Part shown: piece after piece, positions 23,763 to 35,345 of the stretch
How positions within the stretch are numbered: the first letter of the stretch is position 1
Layout of the letters: every line of letters starts with the position of its first letter
NCBI RefSeq assembly: GCF_009735625.1
Contig: NZ_CP046244.1
Span: 2,604,001 to 2,668,000 of the forward strand
Length of the DNA stretch: 64,000 bases
DNA from: Moorella glycerini
Lineage (GTDB): Bacteria > Bacillota > DSM-521 > Neomoorellales > Neomoorellaceae
Direction: 5' to 3'
Notes under the pieces: model-generated
Told to the model about the DNA's origin: nothing
The model's input: only the letters and a program-made list of their open reading frames with translations
The model's database searches: none
Program-made: the position numbers and the translations under genes

Positions 23763-24848
23763 ATGGAAGAAAAACCATTCTGGGTAGCCCTCCAGCAGGC
23801 GCCGGGTCTGGGAGCCCGCCGGGTCCTCCAGCTGGTTAAATTTTTCGGGAGTCCCCGGGCCGCCTGGCAGGCACCGGAAAAAGAGCTTCTGGCCCTGGAA
23901 GGTCTGGGCAAGGCGGCAACCTCCTTGATTAACTGGCGCCGCCAGGTAACACCGGAAAAAATTATGGCTAAACTAGAGAAAACCGGTATCGGAGTATTGA
24001 TCCTGGAGGAAGATACCTACCCCCTGGAGCTCAAACGTATTTATGATCCGCCGCCCGTCCTCTACTGGCGGGGCAGCCAGCTGCCGGGGGAAGGCCTGAA
24101 AATAGCCATCGTCGGTACCCGCCGGGCGACGGTCTATGGTCTTAAGGTGGCCACGGAGCTCGCTGCCGGTCTTGCCGCCGCCGGCGCCGGTGTGGTCAGC
24201 GGCCTGGCCCGGGGCATAGATGCGGCTGCCCACCGGGGAGCCATCCAGGGAAAAGGCCTCACCTGGGGCATCCTGGGCTGTGGGGTAGACGTTATTTATC
24301 CTCCGGAACACCGGCAGCTTTACCACCAGGTAATGGACCACGGGGCCATCCTTTCTGAGTTTCCCCCGGGCACGCCGCCGGATGCCGGCCATTTCCCGGC
24401 CCGCAACCGGATAATCAGCGGCCTGGCGAGTGGTACAGTGGTCGTCGAGGCCGCAGCCAGAAGCGGGGCCTTGATTACAGCCGACCTGGCCCTGGAGCAG
24501 AATCGCGACGTTTTTGCCGTCCCGGGGCCAGTTACCAGCCGCTACAGCGAGGGCACTAATGAGTTAATTAAACAGGGGGCCAGGGTAGTGACCGGGGTAG
24601 CCGATATTTTGGCCGAATATGAGCCCCAATCCCTGTGGCCCTTGTCCCGGCAAGAAAGCCAGGTGGAGGTGGCCCTGACAGCCGCCGAGGAAAAGGTAAT
24701 GGCCGCCCTCAGTGTCATGCCTACCCACCTGGATACCATTATGGCCACAACCGGCCTGCCGCCGGGGGAACTGAATACCGCCTTGCTCCAGCTGGAGATA
24801 AGAAAATTAATCCGGCGGTTACCGGGAGGTTTTTACCTGCGCTGTTAG
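23763..24848 (+). CDS. dprA: DNA-processing protein DprA
   Basis: A 361-residue DprA/Smf protein. It has an N-terminal SAM-like helical domain, then the Rossmann-fold ssDNA-binding core with IVGTRRATVYGLKVATEL, VVSGLARGIDAAAHRGAI, GCGVDVIYPPEHRQLY, FPPGTPPDAGHFPARNRII and VVEAAARSGALITADLALEQ, and a C-terminal winged helix (LDTIMATTGLPPGELNTALL). It loads RecA on incoming single-stranded DNA during transformation. The ATG at 23763 follows AGGGGAG. It is cotranscribed with topA, the usual order in Firmicutes. Confidence 0.95.
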   Translation: MEEKPFWVALQQAPGLGARRVLQLVKFFGSPRAAWQAPEKELLALEGLGKAATSLINWRRQVTPEKIMAKLEKTGIGVLILEEDTYPLELKRIYDPPPVLYWRGSQLPGEGLKIAIVGTRRATVYGLKVATELAAGLAAAGAGVVSGLARGIDAAAHRGAIQGKGLTWGILGCGVDVIYPPEHRQLYHQVMDHGAILSEFPPGTPPDAGHFPARNRIISGLASGTVVVEAAARSGALITADLALEQNRDVFAVPGPVTSRYSEGTNELIKQGARVVTGVADILAEYEPQSLWPLSRQESQVEVALTAAEEKVMAALSVMPTHLDTIMATTGLPPGELNTALLQLEIRKLIRRLPGGFYLRC

Positions 24849-24859
24849 GGGGGAAAATT

Positions 24860-26950
24860 TTGGCCCATACACTAGTGATCGTGGAATCGCCGGCCAAGGC
24901 CAAGACCATTGGCAAATTCCTGGGGCGGAACTATACCATAAAATCGTCCATGGGGCATATCCGCGATTTACCCAAGAGCCAGTTTGGCGTCGACGTCGAG
25001 CACGGTTTTGAGCCCCACTATATCACCATCCGGGGTAAAGGGACCATAGTCAAGGAACTGCGGGCCGTCGCCCAGAAGTCCCAGCGTGTTTTACTGGCTA
25101 CGGACCCGGACCGGGAAGGGGAGGCTATTGCCTGGCACTTGCAGCATCTCCTTGAGCTACCTCCCGGGCCGATCCGGATCGAGTTTCACGAGATTACCCG
25201 CAACGCCGTCCAGGAGGCTATAAAAAAGCCCCGGGAGATTGATCAAAACCGGGTCGATGCCCAGCAGGCCCGGCGGGTGCTGGACCGTGTCGTGGGGTAC
25301 CGTTTGAGCCCCCTCCTGTGGCGCAAGGTACGTAAAGGTTTAAGTGCCGGCCGGGTGCAGTCGGTAGCCGTGCGCCTGATTGTCGACCGGGAACGGGAAA
25401 TCGAAGCCTTCCAGCCGGAAGAATACTGGAGCCTGACGGCCTGGTTGCTGGCTGGCGGTGAGGGGGAGGCTTTCCCGGCCAAACTCTTTAAATATCTTGG
25501 TGAGGACCCGGCTATTAAAAATGAAGGCGAAATGCAAGCCATCCTGGCAGCCCTGGAGGGGTCTACCTATGTCGTAACGGAGGTCAAGCAACGGGAACGG
25601 CGCAAAAACCCGGCAGCCCCCTTCACCACCAGCACCATGCAGCAGGAGGCTTATCGCAAACTAAATTTTACGGCCAGGCGGACCATGCAGGTGGCCCAGC
25701 AGCTCTATGAAGGTATTGACCTGGGCGGCAGCGAAGGTCCTGTCGGCCTGATAACCTACATCCGTACCGATTCCACCCGTATTGCCAGCGTGGCCCAGCT
25801 GGAAGCCCGGGACTTTCTCATGGAACGCTTTGGCCCCGATTATGTCCCGGAAGGCTTAAGGCAATTTAGAGGCCGTAAGGATATCCAGGATGCCCACGAA
25901 GCCATCCGGCCCACTTCCGTCTGGCGGGAACCGGCGGCTTTAAAAAATGTCCTTACCCGGGACCAGTTCCGCCTCTATAATCTAATCTGGGAGCGTTTTG
26001 TGGCCAGCCAGATGCAGGCTGCCATCATGGATACCATGACGGTGGATATTAGCGCCGGGCCCTGCCTTTTCCGGGCCACCGGTTCGGTAGTTAAGTTTCC
26101 GGGTTACCTGCGGGTTTACCAGGAAGGCAGCGACGGCGAAGGTAAGGAGCAGGAGCAAAGGCTGCCCGCCCTTACAATCGGCCAGACCCTGGAACTCCAA
26201 TCCCTGGAACCCAAACAGCACTTTACCCAGCCGCCGCCGCGTTATACCGAGGCCACCCTGGTAAAAACGATGGAAGAGCTGGGTATCGGCCGGCCCAGTA
26301 CCTATGCCCCGACCATTGAGACCATCCTGGAGCGCGGTTATGTGGTCAGGGAGCAAAAACAGTTTATCCCCACGGAACTGGGCCGGGTGGTGGTGGATCT
26401 CCTGAAGGAGCATTTTCCTGATATTATTGACGTGGAATTTACGGCCCAGATGGAGCAGCAACTGGACGAGATTGAAGCCGGGAAATTATCCTGGCGCCAG
26501 GTAGTGGCCGAATTTTATGAGCCCTTCAGCCGGGTGCTGGAACGGGCCGAAAGGGAGATCGGCACGGTCGAGCTACCGGAAGAAGTTAGCGAAGAAAAAT
26601 GTAAACTTTGCGGCCGTAACCTGGTTGTCAAGACGGGCCGCTTTGGCAAATTTCTGGCCTGTCCCGGCTTCCCGGAGTGCCGTTTTACCAAACCCTTGCT
26701 GGAAACCATTGGCGTTAATTGTCCCCGGTGCGGGGGAGAAATTGTGGCCCGGCGGACGAAGAAAGGCCGTAAATTTTACGGCTGCCAGAACTACCCGGAG
26801 TGCAATTATGTTTCCTGGGATAAACCTACCAACCAGAACTGCCCCCGCTGCGGGACCCGCCTAGTGGAAAAGGCTTCCCGCCAGGGGGCACGCCTGCTTT
26901 GCCCCAGCAAGGAATGCGGCTATGAAGAAAAGATCCAGCAGGCCAGATAG
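24860..26950 (+). CDS. topA: DNA topoisomerase I
   Basis: A 696-residue type IA topoisomerase that relaxes negative supercoils. The TOPRIM domain starts LVIVESPAKAKTIGKFLG and includes DPDREGEAIAWH. The active-site tyrosine is in GLITYIRTDSTR. The C-terminus carries three Cys4 zinc fingers (CKLCGRN...CPGFPEC, CPRCGGE...CQNYPEC, CPRCGTR...CPSKEC). The start is TTG at 24860, 11 bases after dprA and preceded by GGGGGG. A longer frame upstream overlaps dprA and is not coding. Confidence 0.96.
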   Translation: MAHTLVIVESPAKAKTIGKFLGRNYTIKSSMGHIRDLPKSQFGVDVEHGFEPHYITIRGKGTIVKELRAVAQKSQRVLLATDPDREGEAIAWHLQHLLELPPGPIRIEFHEITRNAVQEAIKKPREIDQNRVDAQQARRVLDRVVGYRLSPLLWRKVRKGLSAGRVQSVAVRLIVDREREIEAFQPEEYWSLTAWLLAGGEGEAFPAKLFKYLGEDPAIKNEGEMQAILAALEGSTYVVTEVKQRERRKNPAAPFTTSTMQQEAYRKLNFTARRTMQVAQQLYEGIDLGGSEGPVGLITYIRTDSTRIASVAQLEARDFLMERFGPDYVPEGLRQFRGRKDIQDAHEAIRPTSVWREPAALKNVLTRDQFRLYNLIWERFVASQMQAAIMDTMTVDISAGPCLFRATGSVVKFPGYLRVYQEGSDGEGKEQEQRLPALTIGQTLELQSLEPKQHFTQPPPRYTEATLVKTMEELGIGRPSTYAPTIETILERGYVVREQKQFIPTELGRVVVDLLKEHFPDIIDVEFTAQMEQQLDEIEAGKLSWRQVVAEFYEPFSRVLERAEREIGTVELPEEVSEEKCKLCGRNLVVKTGRFGKFLACPGFPECRFTKPLLETIGVNCPRCGGEIVARRTKKGRKFYGCQNYPECNYVSWDKPTNQNCPRCGTRLVEKASRQGARLLCPSKECGYEEKIQQAR

Positions 26951-26971
26951 TTTTTTCACGGAGGGGATAAG

Positions 26972-28285
26972 TTGCCGGAAAAGCTGATCATCATTGGCGG
27001 CGGCCTGGCCGGCAGCGAGGCCGCCTGGCAGGCGGCCCGGCGGGGTACCAAAGTTGAGCTGTGGGAGATGCGGCCGGACAAGATGACGCCGGCCCACCGT
27101 ACCGGTTACCTGGCCGAGCTGGTCTGCTCCAATTCTTTAAGAGCCGATACCCTGGAGAATGCCGCCGGCCTGTTAAAGGCAGAGATGCGCCTGGCCCATT
27201 CCCTCATTATGGCCGTAGCTGAGGAATGTCGCGTGCCGGCCGGCAAGGCCCTGGCGGTGGACCGGGAGGAGTTTGCCGTTCGGGTGACTACGGCCCTGGA
27301 GGCGGAAGAACGGATCACCATTATCCGGGAGGAAGCCCGGGCCATACCCGGGCAGGAGGCGGTGATCATTGCCACCGGGCCGTTAACTTCGCCGGCCCTG
27401 GCCGAAAGCCTGAAAGGTTTTACCGGCGCCGAGTATTTATACTTTTACGATGCGGCGGCGCCCATTGTTACGGCCGCATCTTTAAATTACAGCCGTATTT
27501 TCAGGGGTTCCCGTTACGGGCGGGGGGAGGAAGACTACCTCAACTGCCCTTTGAATGAAGAGGAGTACCGGCGCTTTTACCAGGCCTTAATTACGGCTGA
27601 ACGCTATCCCCGGCATGATTTTGAGCCCGAGGTAGTTTTTGAAGGATGCATGCCGGTGGAAGTCATGGCCAGGCGGGGACCGGATACCCTGCGCTTTGGC
27701 CCCATGCGCCCGGTGGGGCTCATCGACCCGGCTACCGGGAAGGAGCCCTATGCCGTGGTGCAGCTGCGCCGGGACAACCTGGCCGGCACCCTGTATAACC
27801 TGGTAGGTTTCCAGACGAGCCTCAAGTGGGGGGAACAGGAACGGGTCTTCCGCCTCATCCCCGGCCTGGAGGAGGCGGAGTTTGTCCGTTTTGGCGTCAT
27901 GCACCGCAATACCTATATTAATTCGCCCCGGGTGCTTCAACCTACCCTGCAGTTAAAGGAACACCCGCAGGTTTTCCTGGCCGGCCAGTTAACCGGCGTG
28001 GAAGGTTACATTGAATCGGCAGCCAGCGGCCTGGTGGCGGGGATCAACGCCGCCCGCTATATCAAGGGCGAGGAACCCCTGACCCTGCCGCCGGCTACGG
28101 CCCACGGCGCCCTCCTTCATTATATTACCGATCCCACCCACGATCCCCTGCAGCCCATGCATATTAATTTTGGCCTGCTGCCGCCCCTGGAGCGCCGGAT
28201 CAAGGGCCGGGAAGTGCGCAACCGGGCTTTAGCGGAGCGGGCTTTACAAATCTGGTCCAGCCTCGGTGAATTTTCCGGCAATTGA
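26972..28285 (+). CDS. trmFO: tRNA m5U54 methyltransferase, folate-dependent (TrmFO)
   Basis: A 437-residue flavoprotein. FAD-binding [17 protein letters not shown] lies at the N-terminus, with family motifs [38 protein letters not shown] and [15 protein letters not shown]. It methylates uridine 54 of tRNA using methylenetetrahydrofolate, a carbon donor central to acetogens. The start is TTG with GGAGGGG upstream. It lies between topA and xerC, a conserved order. Confidence 0.95.
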   Translation: MPEKLIIIGGGLAGSEAAWQAARRGTKVELWEMRPDKMTPAHRTGYLAELVCSNSLRADTLENAAGLLKAEMRLAHSLIMAVAEECRVPAGKALAVDREEFAVRVTTALEAEERITIIREEARAIPGQEAVIIATGPLTSPALAESLKGFTGAEYLYFYDAAAPIVTAASLNYSRIFRGSRYGRGEEDYLNCPLNEEEYRRFYQALITAERYPRHDFEPEVVFEGCMPVEVMARRGPDTLRFGPMRPVGLIDPATGKEPYAVVQLRRDNLAGTLYNLVGFQTSLKWGEQERVFRLIPGLEEAEFVRFGVMHRNTYINSPRVLQPTLQLKEHPQVFLAGQLTGVEGYIESAASGLVAGINAARYIKGEEPLTLPPATAHGALLHYITDPTHDPLQPMHINFGLLPPLERRIKGREVRNRALAERALQIWSSLGEFSGN

Positions 28286-28338
28286 CTTGCACTTTATAAG
28301 TGAATATGTTAGCATATATAGGGTCCGGGGGTGAGGGT

Positions 28339-29268
28339 ATGATCGGAACCGCCTTTCAAGAAGGGCTGGCAGGGTTCATCTTATACCTGGAAAGCGAAAA
28401 ACAAGCCTCTCCCTGTACCGTTACCGCCTACCGGGCCGATATCGAGCAATTTGCTGCCTTCGTGTACGAGCGCCAGGGCCCGGGGGCCGGGCCGGCAGAC
28501 GTTGATACCTGGCTGGTGCGCCGTTTTTTAGGCCGGCTGAACCAATTAGGCCGGGAAAAGAGCAGCATGAACCGCAAGCTGGCTGCTTTGCGGTCCTTTT
28601 ACCGCTTCTTGCTGCGGGAAGGCAAAGTAGAAAGCAGCCCGGCGGCCCTGCTGGCAGGCCCGCGCCGGGAAAAGCGTTTACCCCGTTTTTTAAGCTATGC
28701 CGAGGTAGAAAAACTGCTGGCCATACCGGCTACTACCCCGTTAGGGTTAAGGGACCGGGCCATGCTGGAAACCCTGTATGCCTCCGGCATAAGGGTGAGC
28801 GAACTGGTCGGCCTGGATGTAGAAAATCTTGACCTGGAAGCCGGGTATGCCCGGGTTCTGGGCAAGGGCCGGCGGGAAAGGGTTGTTCCCCTTGGCAACC
28901 TGGCCGTCAAAGCCCTGCGGGATTACCTGGCCCGGGGCCGGCCGGAACTGGTGGCCCGCCGCAACCCGCCGGAAACAAAAGCCCTGTATCTCAACCACCT
29001 GGGGGGGCGGCTGACAGCCCGAGGCGTGCGGGAGAGGCTGAACCACTACGTGGAGAAGACAGCTTTAAGCAGCGGCATCTCCCCCCATACCCTACGCCAC
29101 TGTTTTGCCACCCACATGCTGGAGCGGGGGGCAGACCTCAGGGTAGTCCAGGAACTCCTGGGCCATGTTAACCTTTCCACCACCCAGATCTATACCCATC
29201 TCAGCCGGGCCAGATTACGAGAAGTATACCAGCAGGCCCACCCCAGGGCTAGAAGAAGTGAGGGGTAG
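28339..29268 (+). CDS. xerC: Tyrosine recombinase XerC
   Basis: A 309-residue tyrosine recombinase with an N-terminal SAM-like core-binding domain and a C-terminal catalytic domain. Catalytic residues are visible: Arg in [13 protein letters not shown], Lys in [25 protein letters not shown] (His, Arg), [17 protein letters not shown] (His and Tyr nucleophile). It would resolve chromosome dimers at dif. The ATG at 28339 was chosen for GGGGGTGAGGG upstream. Its place between trmFO and hslV is conserved, so it is not the integrase of the nearby island. Confidence 0.93.
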   Translation: MIGTAFQEGLAGFILYLESEKQASPCTVTAYRADIEQFAAFVYERQGPGAGPADVDTWLVRRFLGRLNQLGREKSSMNRKLAALRSFYRFLLREGKVESSPAALLAGPRREKRLPRFLSYAEVEKLLAIPATTPLGLRDRAMLETLYASGIRVSELVGLDVENLDLEAGYARVLGKGRRERVVPLGNLAVKALRDYLARGRPELVARRNPPETKALYLNHLGGRLTARGVRERLNHYVEKTALSSGISPHTLRHCFATHMLERGADLRVVQELLGHVNLSTTQIYTHLSRARLREVYQQAHPRARRSEG

Positions 29269-29273
29269 AACCC

Positions 29274-29798
29274 GTGCAAGGCACAACGGTGATAGCCGTA
29301 CGCCATAAAGGCAAGGTGGCCGTAGCCGGCGACGGCCAGGTGACCTTCGGCCATACCATTATGAAACATAAGGCCCGTAAAGTACGCCGGCTATACCAGA
29401 ATAAAGTCCTGGCCGGCTTTGCCGGCAGTGTGGCTGACGCCTTTGCCCTCTTTGAAAAGTTTGAGGCCAAACTGGAGGAATACCATGGCAACCTCCAGCG
29501 GGCCGTCGTAGAGCTGGGGAAAGAATGGCGTACTGATAGATTTTTACGACGCCTGGAAGCCCTGCTGGTGGTGGCCGACCGGGAGCATCTCCTGGTAATT
29601 TCCGGTAACGGCGAAATAGTTGAACCCGATGATGGGATTGCGGCCATCGGCTCCGGGGGCCCTTATGCCCTGGCGGCCGCCCGGGCCTTAAAAAAGCATA
29701 CCGAGCTCGAGGCCGGTGCCATCGCCCGGGAAGCTATGGAGATTGCCGCTTCTATCTGCATCTATACCAATAATAATATTGTGGTAGAAGAACTCTGA
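29274..29798 (+). CDS. hslV: HslV (ClpQ) protease subunit
   Basis: A 174-residue threonine protease of the HslUV complex. After removal of the first residues the active-site Thr is exposed ([20 protein letters not shown]). It forms a double hexamer and degrades unfolded proteins fed by HslU. The GTG start lies 5 bases after xerC; GAGGGG is the site. Confidence 0.95.
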   Translation: MQGTTVIAVRHKGKVAVAGDGQVTFGHTIMKHKARKVRRLYQNKVLAGFAGSVADAFALFEKFEAKLEEYHGNLQRAVVELGKEWRTDRFLRRLEALLVVADREHLLVISGNGEIVEPDDGIAAIGSGGPYALAAARALKKHTELEAGAIAREAMEIAASICIYTNNNIVVEEL

Positions 29799-29819
29799 TG
29801 CCAAGGGAGGGGGAGAAGA

Positions 29820-31202
29820 GTGGACCTTACACCCCGGCAGATAGTAGCCGAGTTAGACCGCTATATCGTCGGCCAGGAAGAAGCCAAAAAATGCGTGGCC
29901 ATCGCCCTGAGGAACCGTTACCGCCGGCAGAAACTGGGCCCGGATTTACGCGATGAGGTCCTGCCCAAAAATATCATTATGATTGGCCCTACCGGTGTTG
30001 GCAAAACCGAGATTGCCCGTCGCCTGGCGCGCCTGGTAGGGGCGCCTTTCTTAAAGGTAGAAGCTACCCGCTTCACCGAAGTGGGTTATGTCGGCCGCGA
30101 TGTGGAATCAATGATCCGGGAACTGGTAGAAAATGCCGTGAGAATGGTTAAAATAGAAAAGCGGGCGGAAGTGGAAACTAAGGCAGCCAAACTGGCGGAA
30201 AAGCGTTTGCTGGACCTGCTCGCCCCCCAGGCCGGGAAGGGCAGGGGGAGCCGTTCCCCCTGGGAAGTGCTCTTTGGCGGTGTGCCGGCCGGCGGGGAAG
30301 GGATGGCGGCCGAAGAAGAGAATACCGCCGAAAAGCGGGCTATTCTCAAGGAAAAATTAAAGCGCCAGGAACTAGAAGACATGATGGTGGAGGTGGAGGT
30401 AGAGGATAATACCGGCCCGGGGATCGTCCTGGGCGGGCTGGGGCTGGAAGAACTGGGGATGAACATCCAGGATATGCTGGGCAATATGCTTCCCCGGCGC
30501 AAGCGCAAGCGCCTGGTAACGGTGGCGGAAGCGCGGCGGATTCTCACCCAGCAAGAGGCCGATAAACTCATTGATATGGATGAAGTGGCCGCCATTGCCG
30601 TCCAGCGAGTGGAACAGGATGGTATTATTTTCCTGGATGAGATTGACAAGATAGCCGGCAGGGAAAGCGGGCACGGCCCTGATGTTTCCCGGGAAGGAGT
30701 CCAGCGCGACATCCTGCCCATTGTCGAAGGTACCACCGTCCAGACCAAATACGGCCCGGTGAAAACTGACCATATTCTCTTTATCGCCGCCGGGGCCTTC
30801 CATGTGGCCAAACCGGCGGATCTCATCCCGGAACTCCAGGGCCGGTTTCCTATCAGGGTAGAACTGAAAAGCTTAAACCGGGACGATTTTCAACGTATTT
30901 TAACCGAACCCAAGAATTCCCTCTTGCGCCAGTATACAGCTCTGTTGGCGGTAGAAGGTATAGAATTACAATTTTCAGCCGATGCTATTGCGGAAATTGC
31001 CGATATTGCTTATACTGTAAATAATCAGGGCGAAGATATCGGCGCACGTCGGCTGCATACTATCCTGGAAAAGGTTTTGCAGGATCTCCTTTTCCGGGCG
31101 CCAGAAGAGGAGGAACGCAAGGTTGTTATTGATGCAACTTATGTCCGGCAACAGCTGGGCGACATAATGCAACATGCCGATTTACAAAGTTATATACTCT
31201 AA
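29820..31202 (+). CDS. hslU: HslU (ClpY) ATPase subunit
   Basis: A 460-residue AAA+ unfoldase. Walker [16 protein letters not shown] is near residue 60, with [20 protein letters not shown] and Walker [14 protein letters not shown] family-specific I-domain is inserted between them. The C-terminal HADLQSYIL tail activates HslV. It starts with GTG 21 bases after hslV, with GGGAGGGGG upstream. Confidence 0.96.
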   Translation: MDLTPRQIVAELDRYIVGQEEAKKCVAIALRNRYRRQKLGPDLRDEVLPKNIIMIGPTGVGKTEIARRLARLVGAPFLKVEATRFTEVGYVGRDVESMIRELVENAVRMVKIEKRAEVETKAAKLAEKRLLDLLAPQAGKGRGSRSPWEVLFGGVPAGGEGMAAEEENTAEKRAILKEKLKRQELEDMMVEVEVEDNTGPGIVLGGLGLEELGMNIQDMLGNMLPRRKRKRLVTVAEARRILTQQEADKLIDMDEVAAIAVQRVEQDGIIFLDEIDKIAGRESGHGPDVSREGVQRDILPIVEGTTVQTKYGPVKTDHILFIAAGAFHVAKPADLIPELQGRFPIRVELKSLNRDDFQRILTEPKNSLLRQYTALLAVEGIELQFSADAIAEIADIAYTVNNQGEDIGARRLHTILEKVLQDLLFRAPEEEERKVVIDATYVRQQLGDIMQHADLQSYIL

Positions 31203-31219
31203 GGAAAGGAAGATGGTAT

Positions 31220-32002
31220 ATGGAAAGTTTACTCGAAAGATCCAGGAAAATTAACCGCCTGTTGCAGCGGGCGGCCGGTAACCCGGTGGACTTTCAAGAA
31301 ATGGCCAATGTGATGCGCGATGTCCTGGGAGCCAACACTTATATTGTGGGCCGCCATGCCCGCGTCCTGGGGTATGCCTTTGTTGAAGGTTTCACCTGTG
31401 ACATTATGGAAGACATTGTCTTCCAGTCGGAACGTTTCCCGGAACAGTACAATGAACAGCTCTTGCGCATTGACGAAACCCAGGCCAACTTTTGCCAGGT
31501 AGGCAATGCCTGCGTTTTTGACCTGGACAAAAAATGTGTCTTCAACAACAAGCTGACCACGGTAGTGCCCATTGTTGGCGGCGGCCAGCGCCTGGGTACC
31601 CTGGTCCTCTCCAAGTTTAACGTCCGCTTTGATGACGAAGACCTGGTCCTGGCCGAATATGGCGCCACCGTAGTCGGTATGGAGATCCTGCGTTCCAAAG
31701 CCGATAAAATTGAGGAAGAAGCCCGCAAACGCGCTGCCGTCCATGTTGCCTTAGCGACCCTGTCTTACTCCGAACTGGAGGCCGTGGAGCACATCTTTGC
31801 CGAGCTGGACGGCGACGAAGGTATCCTGGTCGCCAGTAAGATCGCCGACCGGGCGGGTATAACCCGTTCCGTTATCGTCAACGCCCTGCGGAAATTCGAA
31901 AGCGCCGGCGTCATCGAGTCCAAGTCCCTGGGCATGAAGGGGACCTATATCCGCATCCTCAACGATCACCTGCTGGAGGAGTTAGAAAAGCTCCGCCGTT
32001 AA
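31220..32002 (+). CDS. codY: GTP-sensing global regulator CodY
   Basis: A 260-residue protein. The N-terminal GAF domain ([38 protein letters not shown]) binds branched-chain amino acids in homologues. The C-terminal winged helix has [20 protein letters not shown] and [20 protein letters not shown]. It represses nutrient-scavenging genes when GTP and branched-chain amino acids are high. It is the last gene of the xerC-hslVU-codY cluster, as in B. subtilis. Confidence 0.96.
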   Translation: MESLLERSRKINRLLQRAAGNPVDFQEMANVMRDVLGANTYIVGRHARVLGYAFVEGFTCDIMEDIVFQSERFPEQYNEQLLRIDETQANFCQVGNACVFDLDKKCVFNNKLTTVVPIVGGGQRLGTLVLSKFNVRFDDEDLVLAEYGATVVGMEILRSKADKIEEEARKRAAVHVALATLSYSELEAVEHIFAELDGDEGILVASKIADRAGITRSVIVNALRKFESAGVIESKSLGMKGTYIRILNDHLLEELEKLRR

Positions 32003-32016
32003 GTTCAGACTTAGAC

Positions 32017-32057
32017 TTGCCGGGCACCAGGGGTTTATGCTATACTAACCTCTGGTG
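32017..32057 (+). promoter_or_regulatory. rpsB promoter overlapping an inverted repeat
   Basis: The -35 TTGCCG (32017) and -10 TATACT (32041) are 18 bases apart. The inverted repeat CACCAGGGGTT / AACCTCTGGTG (32025-32035 and 32047-32057) encloses the -10 in its loop and may terminate codY transcription or act as an operator. Confidence 0.55.
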
Positions 32058-32159
32058 TTTGATTCCACACGCGCCGGAGGGCAGGAGAAGTGCCGGGTAA
32101 AAGGTCCTCCTGGCCCGATGAAGGTAGCGGCGGGTTAAAACTACAGGAGGTGCAGTTGC
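32058..32159 (+). promoter_or_regulatory. rpsB 5' leader with potential hairpin
   Basis: A 100-base untranslated leader. GGGCAGGAG (about 32080) can pair with CTCCTGGCCC (about 32108-32118). Autoregulation of rpsB-tsf by S2 occurs in other bacteria; no known consensus is recognised here. Confidence 0.35.
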
Positions 32160-32870
32160 GTGATTATTTCCATGAAGCAGTTGCTGGAGGCCGGTGTTCA
32201 TTTCGGCCACCAGACCCGGCGCTGGAATCCTAAAATGGCCCCGTATATTTTTACGGAGCGCAACGGGATTTATATCATTGACCTCCAGCGCACCGTCAAA
32301 AAGATTGAAGAAGCCTATAATTTCGTCCGGGACCTGGCCCGCGAGGGGGGTAAAATCCTTTTTGTGGGCACCAAAAAGCAGGCCCAGGAAGCCGTGAAGG
32401 AAGAAGCCGAGCGCTGTGGCATGTTTTATGTCAACGTGCGCTGGCTGGGTGGGACGTTGACCAACTTCCAGACCATCCGCCGGCGGGTCGAACGCCTGAA
32501 AGAACTGGAACGGATGGAAGAAGAAGGTACTTTTGAGCTGTTACCCAAAAAGGAAGTCGCCCGTTTACGGGGCGAGAAGGAAAAACTGGAGCGCTACCTG
32601 GGCGGTATTAAGGAGATGAAGAACCTGCCTGATGCCCTCTTCATTATCGACCCGCGCAAAGAGCGGATTGCCGTAGCGGAAGGGCGGCGTCTGGGTATTC
32701 CCATTGTGGCCATTGTCGATACCAACTGTGATCCCGATGAGGTGGATTATGTTATTCCTGGTAACGACGATGCCATCCGGGCCGTCCGTTTGCTAACCAG
32801 TAAAATGGCTGATGCCGTTCTTGAGGGCCTGCAGGGCCAGGATCAACCGGAAGAAGTTGTGGGGGAATGA
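32160..32870 (+). CDS. rpsB: 30S ribosomal protein S2
   Basis: A 236-residue S2 protein with family motifs [66 protein letters not shown] and [20 protein letters not shown]. The start is GTG at 32160 with AGGAGG at good spacing; an ATG four codons on is possible but the IISMKQLL beginning is typical. Confidence 0.97.
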   Translation: MIISMKQLLEAGVHFGHQTRRWNPKMAPYIFTERNGIYIIDLQRTVKKIEEAYNFVRDLAREGGKILFVGTKKQAQEAVKEEAERCGMFYVNVRWLGGTLTNFQTIRRRVERLKELERMEEEGTFELLPKKEVARLRGEKEKLERYLGGIKEMKNLPDALFIIDPRKERIAVAEGRRLGIPIVAIVDTNCDPDEVDYVIPGNDDAIRAVRLLTSKMADAVLEGLQGQDQPEEVVGE

Positions 32871-32882
32871 GGGAGTGAAGTT

Positions 32883-33491
32883 ATGATTTCGGCTGCTGAC
32901 GTCAAAGAGCTGCGCAACCGGACCGGAGCAGGAATGATGGATTGTAAAAAGGCCCTGGAAGAGTCTGGCGGCGACATGGAGCAAGCCATTGAATATTTAC
33001 GCAAGAAAGGGCTGGCCACCGCGGCCAAACGGGCCGGTAAAATAGCCAGCGAAGGCCTGGTCCATGCCTACATCCATGGTGGTGGCCGGATAGGCGTTTT
33101 AATTGAAGTCAACTGCGAGACCGACTTTGTCGCCAAGACGGAAGCCTTTCAGGACCTGGTGCACAACCTGGCCATGCAGGTAGCTGCTTCCCGGCCCGAG
33201 TATGTAGCCCGGGAAGATGTTCCGGAAGAAGTCCTGGCTAAAGAAAAGGAAATTTTAAAGGCCCAGGCTTTAAATGAAGGCAAGCCGGAAAAGGTAATTG
33301 ATAAGATTGTTGCCGGCCGCCTGGAAAAATTCTTCCAGGATAATTGCCTCCTGGAGCAACCCTTTATTAAAGATATGGACCGGACCGTCCAGGATCTTAT
33401 TAACGAGGCCGTAGCCAAGCTGGGTGAAAAGATAGTCGTCCGCCGCTTTGTCCGCTATGAAGTGGGCGAAGGTATCAAGGCGGAGGAATAA
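32883..33491 (+). CDS. tsf: Elongation factor Ts (short form)
   Basis: A 202-residue EF-Ts, the guanine-nucleotide exchange factor for EF-Tu. It has the N-terminal UBA-like module ([20 protein letters not shown]) and the [17 protein letters not shown] motif. It is shorter than the E. coli protein (one subdomain reduced), as is usual in Clostridia and cyanobacteria. It starts 12 bases after rpsB and a strong terminator follows. Confidence 0.96.
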   Translation: MISAADVKELRNRTGAGMMDCKKALEESGGDMEQAIEYLRKKGLATAAKRAGKIASEGLVHAYIHGGGRIGVLIEVNCETDFVAKTEAFQDLVHNLAMQVAASRPEYVAREDVPEEVLAKEKEILKAQALNEGKPEKVIDKIVAGRLEKFFQDNCLLEQPFIKDMDRTVQDLINEAVAKLGEKIVVRRFVRYEVGEGIKAEE

Positions 33492-33500
33492 ATGGCTGAA

Positions 33501-33529
33501 AAAAAGAGCACCGCGGTGCTCTTTTTTTC
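33501..33529 (+). terminator. Terminator of rpsB-tsf
   Basis: AAAAGAGCACCGCGGTGCTC: a perfect stem with almost no loop, followed by TTTTTTT. Confidence 0.9.
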
Positions 33530-33562
33530 CACGGGTAAAGAGGAATTTTGGCTAACGTGTAG

Positions 33563-34320
<758 letters not shown>

Positions 34321-34321
<1 letters not shown>

Positions 34322-34878
34322 TGCTGGACGCTATTTTAAAGGAAACCGAAGGCAGGATGCAAAAGGCAGTCGAGATCTTACGCCGGGAGCTGGCTTCTAT
34401 CCGGGCGGGACGGGCCAACCCGGCCCTGCTGGAGAAGGTTACCGTTAACTATTATGGGACACCCACCCCTATCAACCAGCTGGCCACGGTTTCCGCCCCG
34501 GAAGCCCGGCTCTTAGTCATCCAACCCTGGGACCGCAATATCCTGCCGGAAATGGAAAAGGCCATTTTAAAGTCGGACCTGGGGTTGACGCCGGCCAGCG
34601 ACGGTACCGTGATCCGCATAGCCATTCCCCAGCTAACGGAAGAGCGGCGTACCGAGCTGGTCAAAATGGTCCGCAAGAAGGCTGAGGAATTCCGGGTACT
34701 GGTCCGCAATGCCCGCCGGGAGGCCAACGATAAGTTAAAAGCCCAGGAGAAAAATAAAGCTGCTTCGGAAGATGAAGTCAAGCGGGCCCAGGAAAAGGTC
34801 CAGAAGCTGACCGATAATTACATCCAGACCATTGATAAGATCCTGGCCAGTAAAGAAGCTGAAATTATGGAGGTCTAG
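34321..34878 (+). CDS. frr: Ribosome recycling factor
   Basis: A 185-residue RRF with a long three-helix bundle and typical motifs [87 protein letters not shown]. It splits post-termination ribosomes with EF-G. The ATG overlaps the pyrH stop (TGATG). Confidence 0.96.
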
Positions 34879-34880
34879 CT

Positions 34881-35090
34881 TTGACCGTACCTGACTGCCT
34901 GGGCTTAACCCTGGCTGAAGCCAGAAGACTGCTGGCAGCTAGCGGCTGGCAGGTGCACAATTACTCCTTTACCGGTCCCCTTCGCCCTGTACCGGGTGAG
35001 GAGGAAGAGGGCCGCGTCGTGCGTTTACGCCTGGTGGGAGCCGGCCAGGTTGACCTGGTCCTGGCTTATGTAGATACGCACCACCAGTGA
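34881..35090 (+). CDS. Small PASTA-like domain protein
   Basis: A 69-residue protein with a single PASTA-like fold: VPDCLGLTLAEARRLLAASG followed by a beta segment ending VDLVLAYVD. PASTA domains normally sense peptidoglycan, but this one is cytoplasmic (no signal or membrane segment). It starts with TTG 2 bases after frr. The function is unknown. Confidence 0.6.
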   Translation: MTVPDCLGLTLAEARRLLAASGWQVHNYSFTGPLRPVPGEEEEGRVVRLRLVGAGQVDLVLAYVDTHHQ

Positions 35091-35279
<189 letters not shown>

Positions 35280-35291
35280 GATGGCGACAAT

Positions 35292-35316
35292 CCCCCTCCC
35301 CGAGGGGGTTTGTTTT
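35292..35316 (+). terminator. Terminator after the ferredoxin gene
   Basis: CCCCCT/AGGGGG stem, then TTTGTTTT. Confidence 0.75.
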
Positions 35317-35345
35317 ATAGGCTGATAGCATTAGGGGGGAAACTG

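Noticed and set aside
28339-29268. XerC as the integrase of the comM-linked island
   Set aside because: It sits in the conserved order trmFO-xerC-hslV-hslU-codY and has XerC-like size and motifs; it is a housekeeping gene.
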